A stretch of DNA of 64,000 bases from SKLM01 sp964575455 (GTDB taxonomy: Bacteria; Chloroflexota; Anaerolineae; B4-G1): assembly GCA_964575455.1 (NCBI GenBank), contig CAZNRX010000012.1:1-64000 (forward strand). The letters run 5' to 3'. Within the stretch, counting starts at the first letter, position 1. Every line of letters begins with the position of its first letter. This document shows positions 57,525 through 64,000 of this stretch, in pieces. A program made the position numbers and the translations under genes. The notes under the pieces are model-generated. The model searched no databases, was not told the origin of the DNA, and was given only the letters and a program-made list of their open reading frames with translations.

Positions 57525-58874
57525 ATGGAACGCCAAGAAGTTGACATCGCTCTTCACGAGATCCGCGACGCCCTGGATGCCCGCGACTGGGATCGCGCCG
57601 CTGCCCTCTTCGAAGCGCTCAGGCCCCCTGACCAGGCGGAGCTGTTTGACGACCTGGCGCTCGAGGAGCAGGATCGGCTGCTGCCTCAGCTCGAGCTGGA
57701 GGACTCCGCCGACATCTTGGAGAAGCTGAAGGAGGAGAAGGCGGCGGAGGTCGCGGAGCGCCTCTCCAACGCCGAGCTGTCTAGCATCCTCAGCGAGATG
57801 GAGCCGGATGAGGCCGCCGATCTGTTAGGCGATCTGACGCCAGCTCGGGCGGCAAAGGCGCTGGCGACGCTGGAGGAGGCCGACGAGATTCGGCCCTTCC
57901 TGGCCTACCCCGACGAAAGCGCCGGTGGGTTGATGACCACCGCCGAGGTGGTCCTCCACCAAGACATGAGGGCGGAAGAGGCGATCACCCATTTGCGCGC
58001 AACAGCGCCGGATGCAGAGACGGTCTACTATCTCTTCGTTCTCGACCGGAGGGAGCATCTGGTTGGCGTCGTGTCACTGCGACAGCTGGTCGTTGCCCCG
58101 CCCTGGACCCCGGTCGGGGAGATCATGGATCCTGACGTCATCTCCGTGGATGCCTACGATGATCAGGAGGTGGCGGCTCGCCTCATGTCGCGCTATGACC
58201 TGGTGGCCTTGCCCGTCGTGGATGTCCAAGGGAAGATGCTGGGCATTATCACTCACGATGATCTGGTGGAGGTTTTGGAGGAAGAGGCCACCGAGGATAT
58301 CTTCCGGCTCGGTGGCGTGCCGGAGGAACACCCAGCCGACGTGGCGTTGCCTGCAGCTCTGCGCACGCGTCTCCCATGGCTGGTGCTCAATCTGGTCACG
58401 GCCATGGCTTCGGCCTTTGTCCTAAGCCTCTTCGAGAGCACCATCGCTCGGGTCGCCGTTCTGGCCGCGTTCTTTCCCATTGTCGCCGGTGTCAGCGGAA
58501 GCGCCGGCACGCAGGCTCTCACTGTCACGGTGCGTGGTCTGGCTTTGGGCGAGCTTAGTCCGCAGGAGGGCTGGCGCACTCTGGGCCGCGAGATGCTCAT
58601 CGGGCTGGCGAACGGGGTCGCGGTTGGCTCTCTCATCGCCCTCATCGCCCTGGCCTGGAGAGGGTTGCCTATGCTCGGGATGGTGGTAGGTGTCGCGACG
58701 CTCCTCAATCTGATCGCGGCCGCCGTCGCCGGCGCGCTTGTGCCCATCGGGCTGCAGACCCTGCAGATCGATCCAGCCCTAGCCTCGCCAATTCTGGTCA
58801 CGACGGTCACCGACACGTTTGGCTATTTCGTCTACCTGGGCTTGGCTACCCTGGCTATAAGCGTGTTGGTCTAG
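57525..58874 (+). CDS. mgtE: Magnesium transporter MgtE
   Basis: 449 residues with the complete MgtE layout: N-terminal superhelical domain (about 1-125, ending LTPARAAKALATLEEADEIR), two CBS domains (about 135-250, with IMDPDVISVDAYDDQEVAAR) that sense Mg2+, a plug helix, and five membrane helices (from LPWLVLNLVTAMASAFVLSL), which include FFPIVAGVSGSAGTQALT forming the selectivity pore. It imports Mg2+ when the cytoplasmic concentration falls. GGAGGGAGG precedes the ATG. No M-box riboswitch is apparent in the short leader. Confidence 0.96.
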   Translation: MERQEVDIALHEIRDALDARDWDRAAALFEALRPPDQAELFDDLALEEQDRLLPQLELEDSADILEKLKEEKAAEVAERLSNAELSSILSEMEPDEAADLLGDLTPARAAKALATLEEADEIRPFLAYPDESAGGLMTTAEVVLHQDMRAEEAITHLRATAPDAETVYYLFVLDRREHLVGVVSLRQLVVAPPWTPVGEIMDPDVISVDAYDDQEVAARLMSRYDLVALPVVDVQGKMLGIITHDDLVEVLEEEATEDIFRLGGVPEEHPADVALPAALRTRLPWLVLNLVTAMASAFVLSLFESTIARVAVLAAFFPIVAGVSGSAGTQALTVTVRGLALGELSPQEGWRTLGREMLIGLANGVAVGSLIALIALAWRGLPMLGMVVGVATLLNLIAAAVAGALVPIGLQTLQIDPALASPILVTTVTDTFGYFVYLGLATLAISVLV

Positions 58875-59071
58875 ACGCGCCGATCCTCTCTTCAGGAACA
58901 TCCCCCTGGTTGTCAGTTCGAGGTGACCGGCACTTCGACCGACCTCGTTCGAGAGGTGGCGCCTTGCTGTCTTGAGTCGTATGAAGCAGTCTGTATGCCG
59001 AGCCACAAGTGCCAGGGTCGACGCAGTCACCCATCACCTTCGCCGCTGAGATTGGAGCTCTGATTTGGGGC

Positions 59072-59100
59072 TGGACAAGCGCACTCCGGTTGTGTATACT
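59072..59100 (+). promoter_or_regulatory. Promoter of the TrmB-family regulator gene
   Basis: TGGACA (59072-59077), 17 bases, TATACT (59095-59100). Transcription would start near 59107, inside the first inverted repeat that follows. Confidence 0.65.
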
Positions 59101-59105
59101 GTAGT

Positions 59106-59140
59106 CGTTATAGTTATAACGTCTAGGTTATGATGATAAC
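59106..59140. promoter_or_regulatory. Two inverted repeats overlapping the start of the TrmB-type gene transcript (candidate operators)
   Basis: CGTTATA-GT-TATAACG (59106-59121) and GTTAT-GATG-ATAAC (59127-59140) share the core GTTAT/ATAAC and are centred 20 bases apart, about two helical turns. They sit directly downstream of the -10 element, the typical position for autorepression by the regulator encoded next. Confidence 0.65.
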
Positions 59141-59157
59141 GTCGAGAGGGGTGAGGT

Positions 59158-59967
59158 ATGGGGAGCGACACGCTTGAGCACTTACTAGAGCTAGGGTTCT
59201 CTGAATACGAGGCCAAGGCCTATGTGGCGTTTCTGAAGGAGAATCCGGCCACAGGGTATCATGTGTCCAAGGTGTCCAGCGTCCCGCGGTCGATGATCTA
59301 CGAGGTGCTGGGCAAGCTCACCGCTCGAGGGGCGGCGATGGAGTTGCGCAAGGAGGGGAAGACGCAGTACGCCCCAATCCCGCCCACGGAGCTCCTCAAT
59401 CAGGTCCATCGCCAGCACGAGGAGCTCGTCACCGCGCTCCGGGATGATCTGGAGGGCCTGGGCAAGACGTCGGATCTTGCATACGTGTGGAACATCGAAG
59501 GGTATGACAATGTGATGGCCAAGGCTCGCGAGATGATCCGACATGCTCAGGATCGCGTCTACATGGCGGTCCTGCCCTCGACGTTTCCACCGTTGAGGTC
59601 TGAGCTGGAGGGAGCGGTCAGTCGTGGCGTCCGCGTGGTTGCATACAGCTCTGAATCTCTCGACCTGTCTGGCGGCAGGGTGGTCGTCGCCTCGATGTCC
59701 GAGGAGCACTTGAAGAGGACGGAAGGGTTGGGCCTGGTTCTGGTGGTCGATGGGGACGAGGTCTTGATAGGCAAGCGCCTTACCGCGAGCCAGGCACGCT
59801 CTTCTTGGACGCGCAGTCCTCTCTTCGTTCTGATTGCCGAACATCACCTGCGCACCGATCTCTACCTTCCCAGGATCTTGGACATGTTGAGAGATCGAGC
59901 TGAGGACGTCATTCACCAGGACGACCGGGATCCGTTTGCTCAGGCGTTTGAGAGTACTATCGGTTAG
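59158..59967 (+). CDS. TrmB-family transcriptional regulator
   Basis: 269 residues. N-terminal winged helix (about 1-75: LLELGFSEYEAKAYVAFLKE, then VSSVPRSMIYEVLGKLTARG as the recognition helices) followed by a coiled segment and a C-terminal phospholipase-D-like effector domain from about 125 to 230 (DRVYMAVLPSTFPPLRSELE, with SPLFVLIAEHHL near 220), as in TrmB and its bacterial relatives. TrmB proteins sense sugars or other small molecules. GTGAGGT lies close to the ATG. Two inverted repeats on the promoter suggest it controls its own gene; downstream targets may include the following amphi-Trp and exporter-like genes. Confidence 0.9.
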   Translation: MGSDTLEHLLELGFSEYEAKAYVAFLKENPATGYHVSKVSSVPRSMIYEVLGKLTARGAAMELRKEGKTQYAPIPPTELLNQVHRQHEELVTALRDDLEGLGKTSDLAYVWNIEGYDNVMAKAREMIRHAQDRVYMAVLPSTFPPLRSELEGAVSRGVRVVAYSSESLDLSGGRVVVASMSEEHLKRTEGLGLVLVVDGDEVLIGKRLTASQARSSWTRSPLFVLIAEHHLRTDLYLPRILDMLRDRAEDVIHQDDRDPFAQAFESTIG

Positions 59968-60012
59968 TATCCGTCTGTCGAAAGCTTGATGAAACGAGTT
60001 CAAGGAGGACCT

Positions 60013-60282
60013 ATGGCCGAGAAGAGGATGCTGTTCACAGCTGAGGAATGGAAGTCACGGCACACCACGGCAGCCTTCCTGAAGGAGCTTGCGGATAACC
60101 TGGAGTCAGGCGAGGTTACGCTGCGCCAGGGGGAAGAGGACGTCACCTTCTCGCTTCCTGGGACCGTCGAGCTGGAGATCAAGCTCACCGAGAACGTCAA
60201 AGGACAAGAGACGAAGCCAGAGCTCGACATTGAGATCGAGTGGACGGAGGGGCAGGTGGAGGGCACGCTGAGCGTTGGCTGA
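60013..60282 (+). CDS. Amphi-Trp domain protein
   Basis: 89 residues from ATG 60013, with AAGGAGG 6 bases upstream. Short acidic beta-rich protein with the amphi-Trp pattern: ELADNLESGEVTLRQGEEDV near 28, then a strand ending VELEIKLTENVKG and the C-terminal ELDIEIEWTEGQ with the defining Trp. The family is found in archaea and some bacteria; its function is unknown. It lies 45 bases downstream of the TrmB gene and may be co-transcribed. Confidence 0.85.
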   Translation: MAEKRMLFTAEEWKSRHTTAAFLKELADNLESGEVTLRQGEEDVTFSLPGTVELEIKLTENVKGQETKPELDIEIEWTEGQVEGTLSVG

Positions 60283-60379
60283 GTCAGGCCAGTGGGTGCC
60301 CAGCGCTCCTTAAACCCTATCGGCGCAGGCCCGTTCCAAGCGTCAAGCGTCCCAGCTGGACGGCTTAACGCCTGGCTGA

Positions 60380-62624
60380 GTGTCCGATCATCTTCAGAAA
60401 CCTACTCCGTCGAAAGGCCCCTACGTTCCTTACGCTCGCGGGTATCGCCATCGGGGTCGCGGCCATTGTCGCCTTGGGCGCCGTAGCACGCGGGATGCGG
60501 GCCGGGTTCACCAGCATCACCCGGGGTAGTCAGGCTGACCTGGTGCTCAGCCAGGCCGACGCCTTCACTGCCGTGCTCAGCAGCTTCGACCAGCACGTCG
60601 CCGCGCAGCTGAGCGCGTGGCGCCAGGTGTCGGCTGTGAACCGGGTGCTCTTCCGCAACACGCTGACGGAGGATCGCTCCTACCTGTTCTTCTTCCGTCA
60701 CGAGCCTGAGGGCTTTGCCGTGGAGCACGACCACATTGTCGAGGGGACGTCCCTGGCCGAGGCGCAGGATGTGCGGGGGAAGCCGCTTATTCTCGGGCAA
60801 CGTGCGGCCCACACTCTGCAGAAGCGCGCCCGTGACGCCTTTCGTGTCAGCGGCACCGCCTTCCGCATCGTCGGTATCTACGAGATCGGAGACGGCTTCG
60901 AGCATAGCGGCGCCGTCATACCCCTGGAAGCGGCGCAGACCATCACCTTGCAACCGCACCACCTCTCGATGCTCTACCTCAAGCTGCGTGATCCCTCCGA
61001 TCAGGCACAATTGCGCAGACGAGTGGAACCACAGTTTCCCAATCTCTCGCTCTCTAACACCACCGGGTTTGCCGAGCAGGAGCAGGTCCTGGACATGCTG
61101 GAGATTGGGGCGATGGCGATTGCCGGCCTAGCCATTCTGATCGGTGGCGTCGGCATGACCAATACGCTCTTCATGTCCGTCTTTCAGCGTACCCGGGAGA
61201 TCGGTCTGTTACGTTCCGTGGGCTGGGGACGATGGCGCGTGCTGGTCCTCGTCCTGGGTGAATCGCTGGCTCTGGCCTTGCTGGGAGGGTTCATTGGTGT
61301 CGGCCTGGGTGTGGGGGCTGTGTTCGCCATCAATCAGTCCAGCTCAATGCTGGGCATGTTCGGCAGTCAGTTCACGCCCGAGCTCTTCGTCCAGGCCCTG
61401 ATCACTGTGGTTGTCTTGGGGCTGGTGGGCGGTGCCTACCCGGCCTGGTGGGCCAGTCGTCTTCTGCCCGTGGAGGCGCTGCGCTACGAGGGCGGTACCG
61501 GCGCCAACGTGACGCACGCCTTGCCCGGCGGCATGACGCTCCGTAATCTGTTGCGGCGACGGACGCGCACGGCCTTGACCCTGGTTGGAATTGGCATCAG
61601 CATCGCTGCTATCGTATCACTGGGCGCTGTCGCCAAGGGAATGTCTGATCTCATGACTGGCATGCTCCGCGCCAGCCAGACGGATCTACTGGCCATTGAG
61701 GCCGGCGTCGACGCTGACTTCAGCGCCATCGACCAGCGAGTGGGATCGCAAATTGCGGGATGGCCTGGGCGAGATCGCCCGTCGACCCGGTGCCTGGGCG
61801 AGATCGCCCGTCGACCCGATGCCCATGCTCATCGTCTTCGGCTACCATCCGCCGTCCTTTGCGATTCGGCACGTCTGGATCATCGAGCCGGAACCGCTTG
61901 CGGGTCGCCATCACGTCATTGTCGGCAGACAGGCCGCCGAGCAGATGGGGTTGGGCGTAGGAGATACCCTCTGGCTCCTGAAGAGCAACGTCCGCATCGT
62001 CGGCATCATCTACGAGACCGGCATCTCCTATGAGGATGTGGGCGTGGTCATCGGCCTGAGAGAGGCCCAGGCCGTGACCGGGAGGCCCCACCAGGTGATG
62101 TACGACGCCATCAAACTGCGCGACCCCGGACAGGCCAGGACAGTCAAACAGCAGCTTAAGTCCGCGTTTCCAGAGCTCGACATCTCTCTGACGTCCGAGA
62201 TTGCCGAGAGTATGAGTGACTTTCAGGTGATGGAGGAGCTGATGACGCAGGTTTCAGCCCTCGCACGCTTCATAGGTGGACTGGGTATGCTAAACACCAT
62301 GCTTATGAGCGTGCTGGAGCGAACTCGGGAAATCGGTGTGCTGCGCGCCCTGGGGTGGCGCAAGCGAAGGGTCCTGGGCATGATTCTCCAGGAGTTCCTG
62401 GTGCTGGGAGCGGTGGGCGGGATTTGTGGTATACTCCTAGGGTTAGGCCTGGGGGTCTCCTGACGCTGGCGCAAGGAACCTGGGGAAGCATCGAGCCCGC
62501 CCACACGCCCCAGGTAGTCGTGCAGGCCGTGATCGTGGCACTGGTGGCAGGCGCGCTGGGAGGGCTCTACCCTGCCTGGCGCGCGACACGCCTGCGCCCT
62601 GTGGAGGCGTTGCGCTATGAGTGA
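60380..62624 (+). pseudogene. FtsX/MacB-type ABC permease, two tandem permease units, three frame disruptions
   Basis: The region encodes two homologous MacB/FtsX-type halves, each with an N-terminal membrane helix (FLTLAGIAIGVAAIVALGAV; ALTLVGIGISIAAIVSLGAV), an extracytoplasmic domain and three C-terminal helices ending PVEALRYEGG and PVEALRYE. The frame breaks three times: at the start (a GTG at 60380 becomes out of frame after one extra base, so no start codon precedes the first helix), at 61770-61820 where a 29-base unit is tandemly duplicated, and near 62450 in a GGGGG run. Either the gene is decayed or the sequence carries indels. The domain architecture with the HlyD-like gene downstream is that of an efflux or lipoprotein-release complex; no ATPase gene is in the window. 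Confidence 0.75.
61763..61820 (+). repeat. 29-base tandem duplication inside the permease gene
   Basis: GCCTGGGCGAGATCGCCCGT plus CGACCCG(G/A)T occurs twice in direct succession; each unit contains the palindromes GGGCGA-GA-TCGCCC and GTCGAC. The length is not a multiple of three; by phase arithmetic a third unit would restore the downstream frame. Confidence 0.75.
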
Positions 62625-62659
62625 CGTCGAGTGCGTCGGCGGACCCCGCCCAGTCTCCG

Positions 62660-62700
62660 CCACCCTCCCCCCCAGCGGGGGGGATGAGAGGGGGGGAGAA
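62660..62700. repeat. C/G-run palindromic intergenic element
   Basis: CCCTCCCCCCC-AGC-GGGGGGGATGAGAGGGGGG, a low-complexity inverted repeat similar in build to 16374-16408, between the broken permease gene and the HlyD-like gene. Confidence 0.5.
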
Positions 62701-62774
62701 GATCGCAGCGAGGGGCCTCGTCTCAGGCGGATCCTGCCCTTTTGCCCACAGACACAGACGATGGAGGTCGTGTA

Positions 62775-64000
62775 ATGAGGAAACACGCGTTCTTGGGGTT
62801 CGTCCTACTTGCCACGCTTCTCTCCGCCTGTGGCGGCGGCGCCCAACCGACGCCGACGCCGCTGCCGGAGCAGACATTCGCCTCGGTGATATCGGTCACC
62901 GGGGAGGTCGTGCCGGCCGATAGGGCCGCGGTTAGTGTCCAAGCGGGCGACACAGTGCTGGAGGTCCTGGTGGAGCCTGGTGACGAGGTGGCTGCCGGTG
63001 ATGTCCTCGTTCGCCTCGATCCTACAGATGCGCAGCTGACGGTGAGACGCGCGCAGGTGGCGCTGGAGGCTGCGCAGCTCCAACTGGCCCTTCTCGAATC
63101 GCAGCCGCGGCCGGAGGATGTCGCTGTCGCCGAGGCGCGGGCAGAGGTCGCCGAGCCGGGCATCGATCAGGCCGAGGCGAGGCTGGCTCAGCTGAGGGCC
63201 GGCTCCCTGGATGCCGAGATCGCAGCGGCGAGGGCAGAGGTGACGCTGAAGGAGATCGACGAGCTCGTCGCCTATCAGCTCCACGAGGATACGATGACGT
63301 GTGTTGACGTCGAGGTGCCGGGTGAGGGGGAGAGAGAGGTCTGCCCTCTGCTCGGCCCACCAGAGGAGAAGGCCCGTTTCCGCCTCCAGGCTGTGAGAGA
63401 GGAGCTGGAGGCGGCGCTTTCGCGGCTCCAGGCTCTGATCGATCAGAGGGAGGAGCGCCTTCGTTTGGCTGAGCTGGCTGTTGAGCGTGCGAAAGGGCAA
63501 CGGAGCGCTGCCGATATTCAGCTGGCGCAGGCGAAGGCTGGAGCGAGCCTGGAAGGGATCGCGGCCGCTCAGGCTGCGGTGCGGCAGGCGCAGGTGAGGC
63601 TGCAAGAAGCGGAGATGGCGCTGGAGCGCACTGATGTTCGGGCGCCTCTGGCGGGCACTGTGGGGATGGTCCAGGTGAGAGAGTATGAGGTCGTTGCCCC
63701 TGGGCAGCCCCTGCTCGTCATCGGCGATCTCTCGACGTTGCGCGTTGAGACCACGGATCTTAATGAGATCGACGTGGCACGGGTCGAGGTGGGCAGGGAT
63801 GGGGGGCATGCCCGGGAGGTTGACGTCACCTTCGATGCCCTGCCCGATCAAGTCTTCACCGGCCACGTGAAGCGCATCGCGCCGATGGCCGATAGGGATG
63901 GCGGCGGCGTCAACTACACAGCCGTGATTGAGTTGGAGACACTGGATTCGCAGATCCGCTGGGGTATGACGGCGTTTGTCGACATCGAGGTTCAGGGCTG
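62775..64000 (+). CDS. HlyD/membrane-fusion-type efflux lipoprotein (3' end missing)
   Basis: At least 408 codons, open to the window end. Starts with a lipoprotein signal (FLGFVLLATLLSACGGG) and a short Pro/Thr linker, then the lipoyl-like half VQAGDTVLEVLVEPGDEVAA with LVRLDPTDAQLTVRRA, a long Ala/Glu-rich alpha-helical hairpin (about 100-275), the second lipoyl half TDVRAPLAGTVGMVQVREYE, and the beta-barrel domain starting VETTDLNEIDVARVEVG. These proteins bridge an inner-membrane ABC permease to the outside in MacA-type systems; as a lipoprotein it fits a Gram-positive-like or monoderm envelope. It follows the broken FtsX/MacB permease, its natural partner, so loss of the partner or a sequence error is worth checking. 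Confidence 0.9.
   Translation, partial: MRKHAFLGFVLLATLLSACGGGAQPTPTPLPEQTFASVISVTGEVVPADRAAVSVQAGDTVLEVLVEPGDEVAAGDVLVRLDPTDAQLTVRRAQVALEAAQLQLALLESQPRPEDVAVAEARAEVAEPGIDQAEARLAQLRAGSLDAEIAAARAEVTLKEIDELVAYQLHEDTMTCVDVEVPGEGEREVCPLLGPPEEKARFRLQAVREELEAALSRLQALIDQREERLRLAELAVERAKGQRSAADIQLAQAKAGASLEGIAAAQAAVRQAQVRLQEAEMALERTDVRAPLAGTVGMVQVREYEVVAPGQPLLVIGDLSTLRVETTDLNEIDVARVEVGRDGGHAREVDVTFDALPDQVFTGHVKRIAPMADRDGGGVNYTAVIELETLDSQIRWGMTAFVDIEVQG

Noticed and set aside
1..64000. tRNA or rRNA genes
   Set aside because: Reading the gene gaps showed no cloverleaf or T-arm pattern (GGTTCGAAT-like) and no rRNA-like sequence.

Overview
The window looks like a chromosomal piece of a GC-rich, probably anaerobic or facultative environmental bacterium, most plausibly a member of the Chloroflexota. 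The grounds are gene content only: an archaeal-style mevalonate gene set (thiolase, HMG-CoA synthase, DUF35 protein, HMG-CoA reductase) inside an otherwise bacterial genome, several non-pyrrolysine MttB-family methyltransferases with corrinoid proteins, lipoproteins with long Thr/Pro linkers, tandem M42 peptidases, and short CACGAA-type interspersed repeats. I see no rRNA, tRNA, CRISPR array or transposase gene.

Region 1 (1-21797, all + strand) is a catabolic locus. It begins with a truncated gene for a substrate-binding protein carrying two tandem binding domains, followed by a complete branched-chain-type ABC importer (two ATPases, two permeases). Next come an FAD-dependent amine/amino-acid oxidoreductase, a LarA-like (nickel-pincer type) protein, three MttB-family methyltransferase paralogues, a CBS-domain protein, two corrinoid proteins, two hydantoinase-A-like ASKHA proteins, a GntR/FCD regulator and a YbaK-type deacylase. 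The simplest reading is uptake of a small methylated (betaine-like or amino-acid-like) compound, corrinoid-dependent demethylation, and further oxidation or isomerisation of the product. The substrate cannot be read from the sequence.

Region 2 (22005-46585) is mixed housekeeping: MscL with an added zinc ribbon, a C39-like lipid-anchored or membrane-anchored protease-like protein, MurJ, an MBL-fold hydrolase, the mevalonate operon, a metallophosphoesterase missing a key motif, a GDPD, two tandem M1-like lipoproteins, an alpha/beta hydrolase, a MoaD/ThiS protein, a PIG-L deacetylase, a DUF2142-like membrane protein, an L,D-transpeptidase, a Thr/Pro-rich anchored protein, three tandem M42 aminopeptidases and a ComEA-like protein. 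CACGAA repeats are scattered here and in two genes have become part of the coding sequence.

Region 3 (about 46.7-56.2 kb, - strand) has visibly lower GC and holds a surface/polysaccharide cluster: a secreted four-module protein with a consensus promoter, strong ribosome site and strong terminator, a TPR lipoprotein, four glycosyltransferases, two methyltransferases and a flippase-like membrane protein. It is a candidate acquired island.

Region 4 (56403-64000) returns to high GC: a polyprenyl-phosphate-type glycosyltransferase divergent from mgtE, a TrmB-family regulator with two inverted repeats on its own promoter, an amphi-Trp protein, an FtsX/MacB-type permease broken by three frame disruptions, and a membrane-fusion (HlyD-type) lipoprotein that runs off the end of the window.
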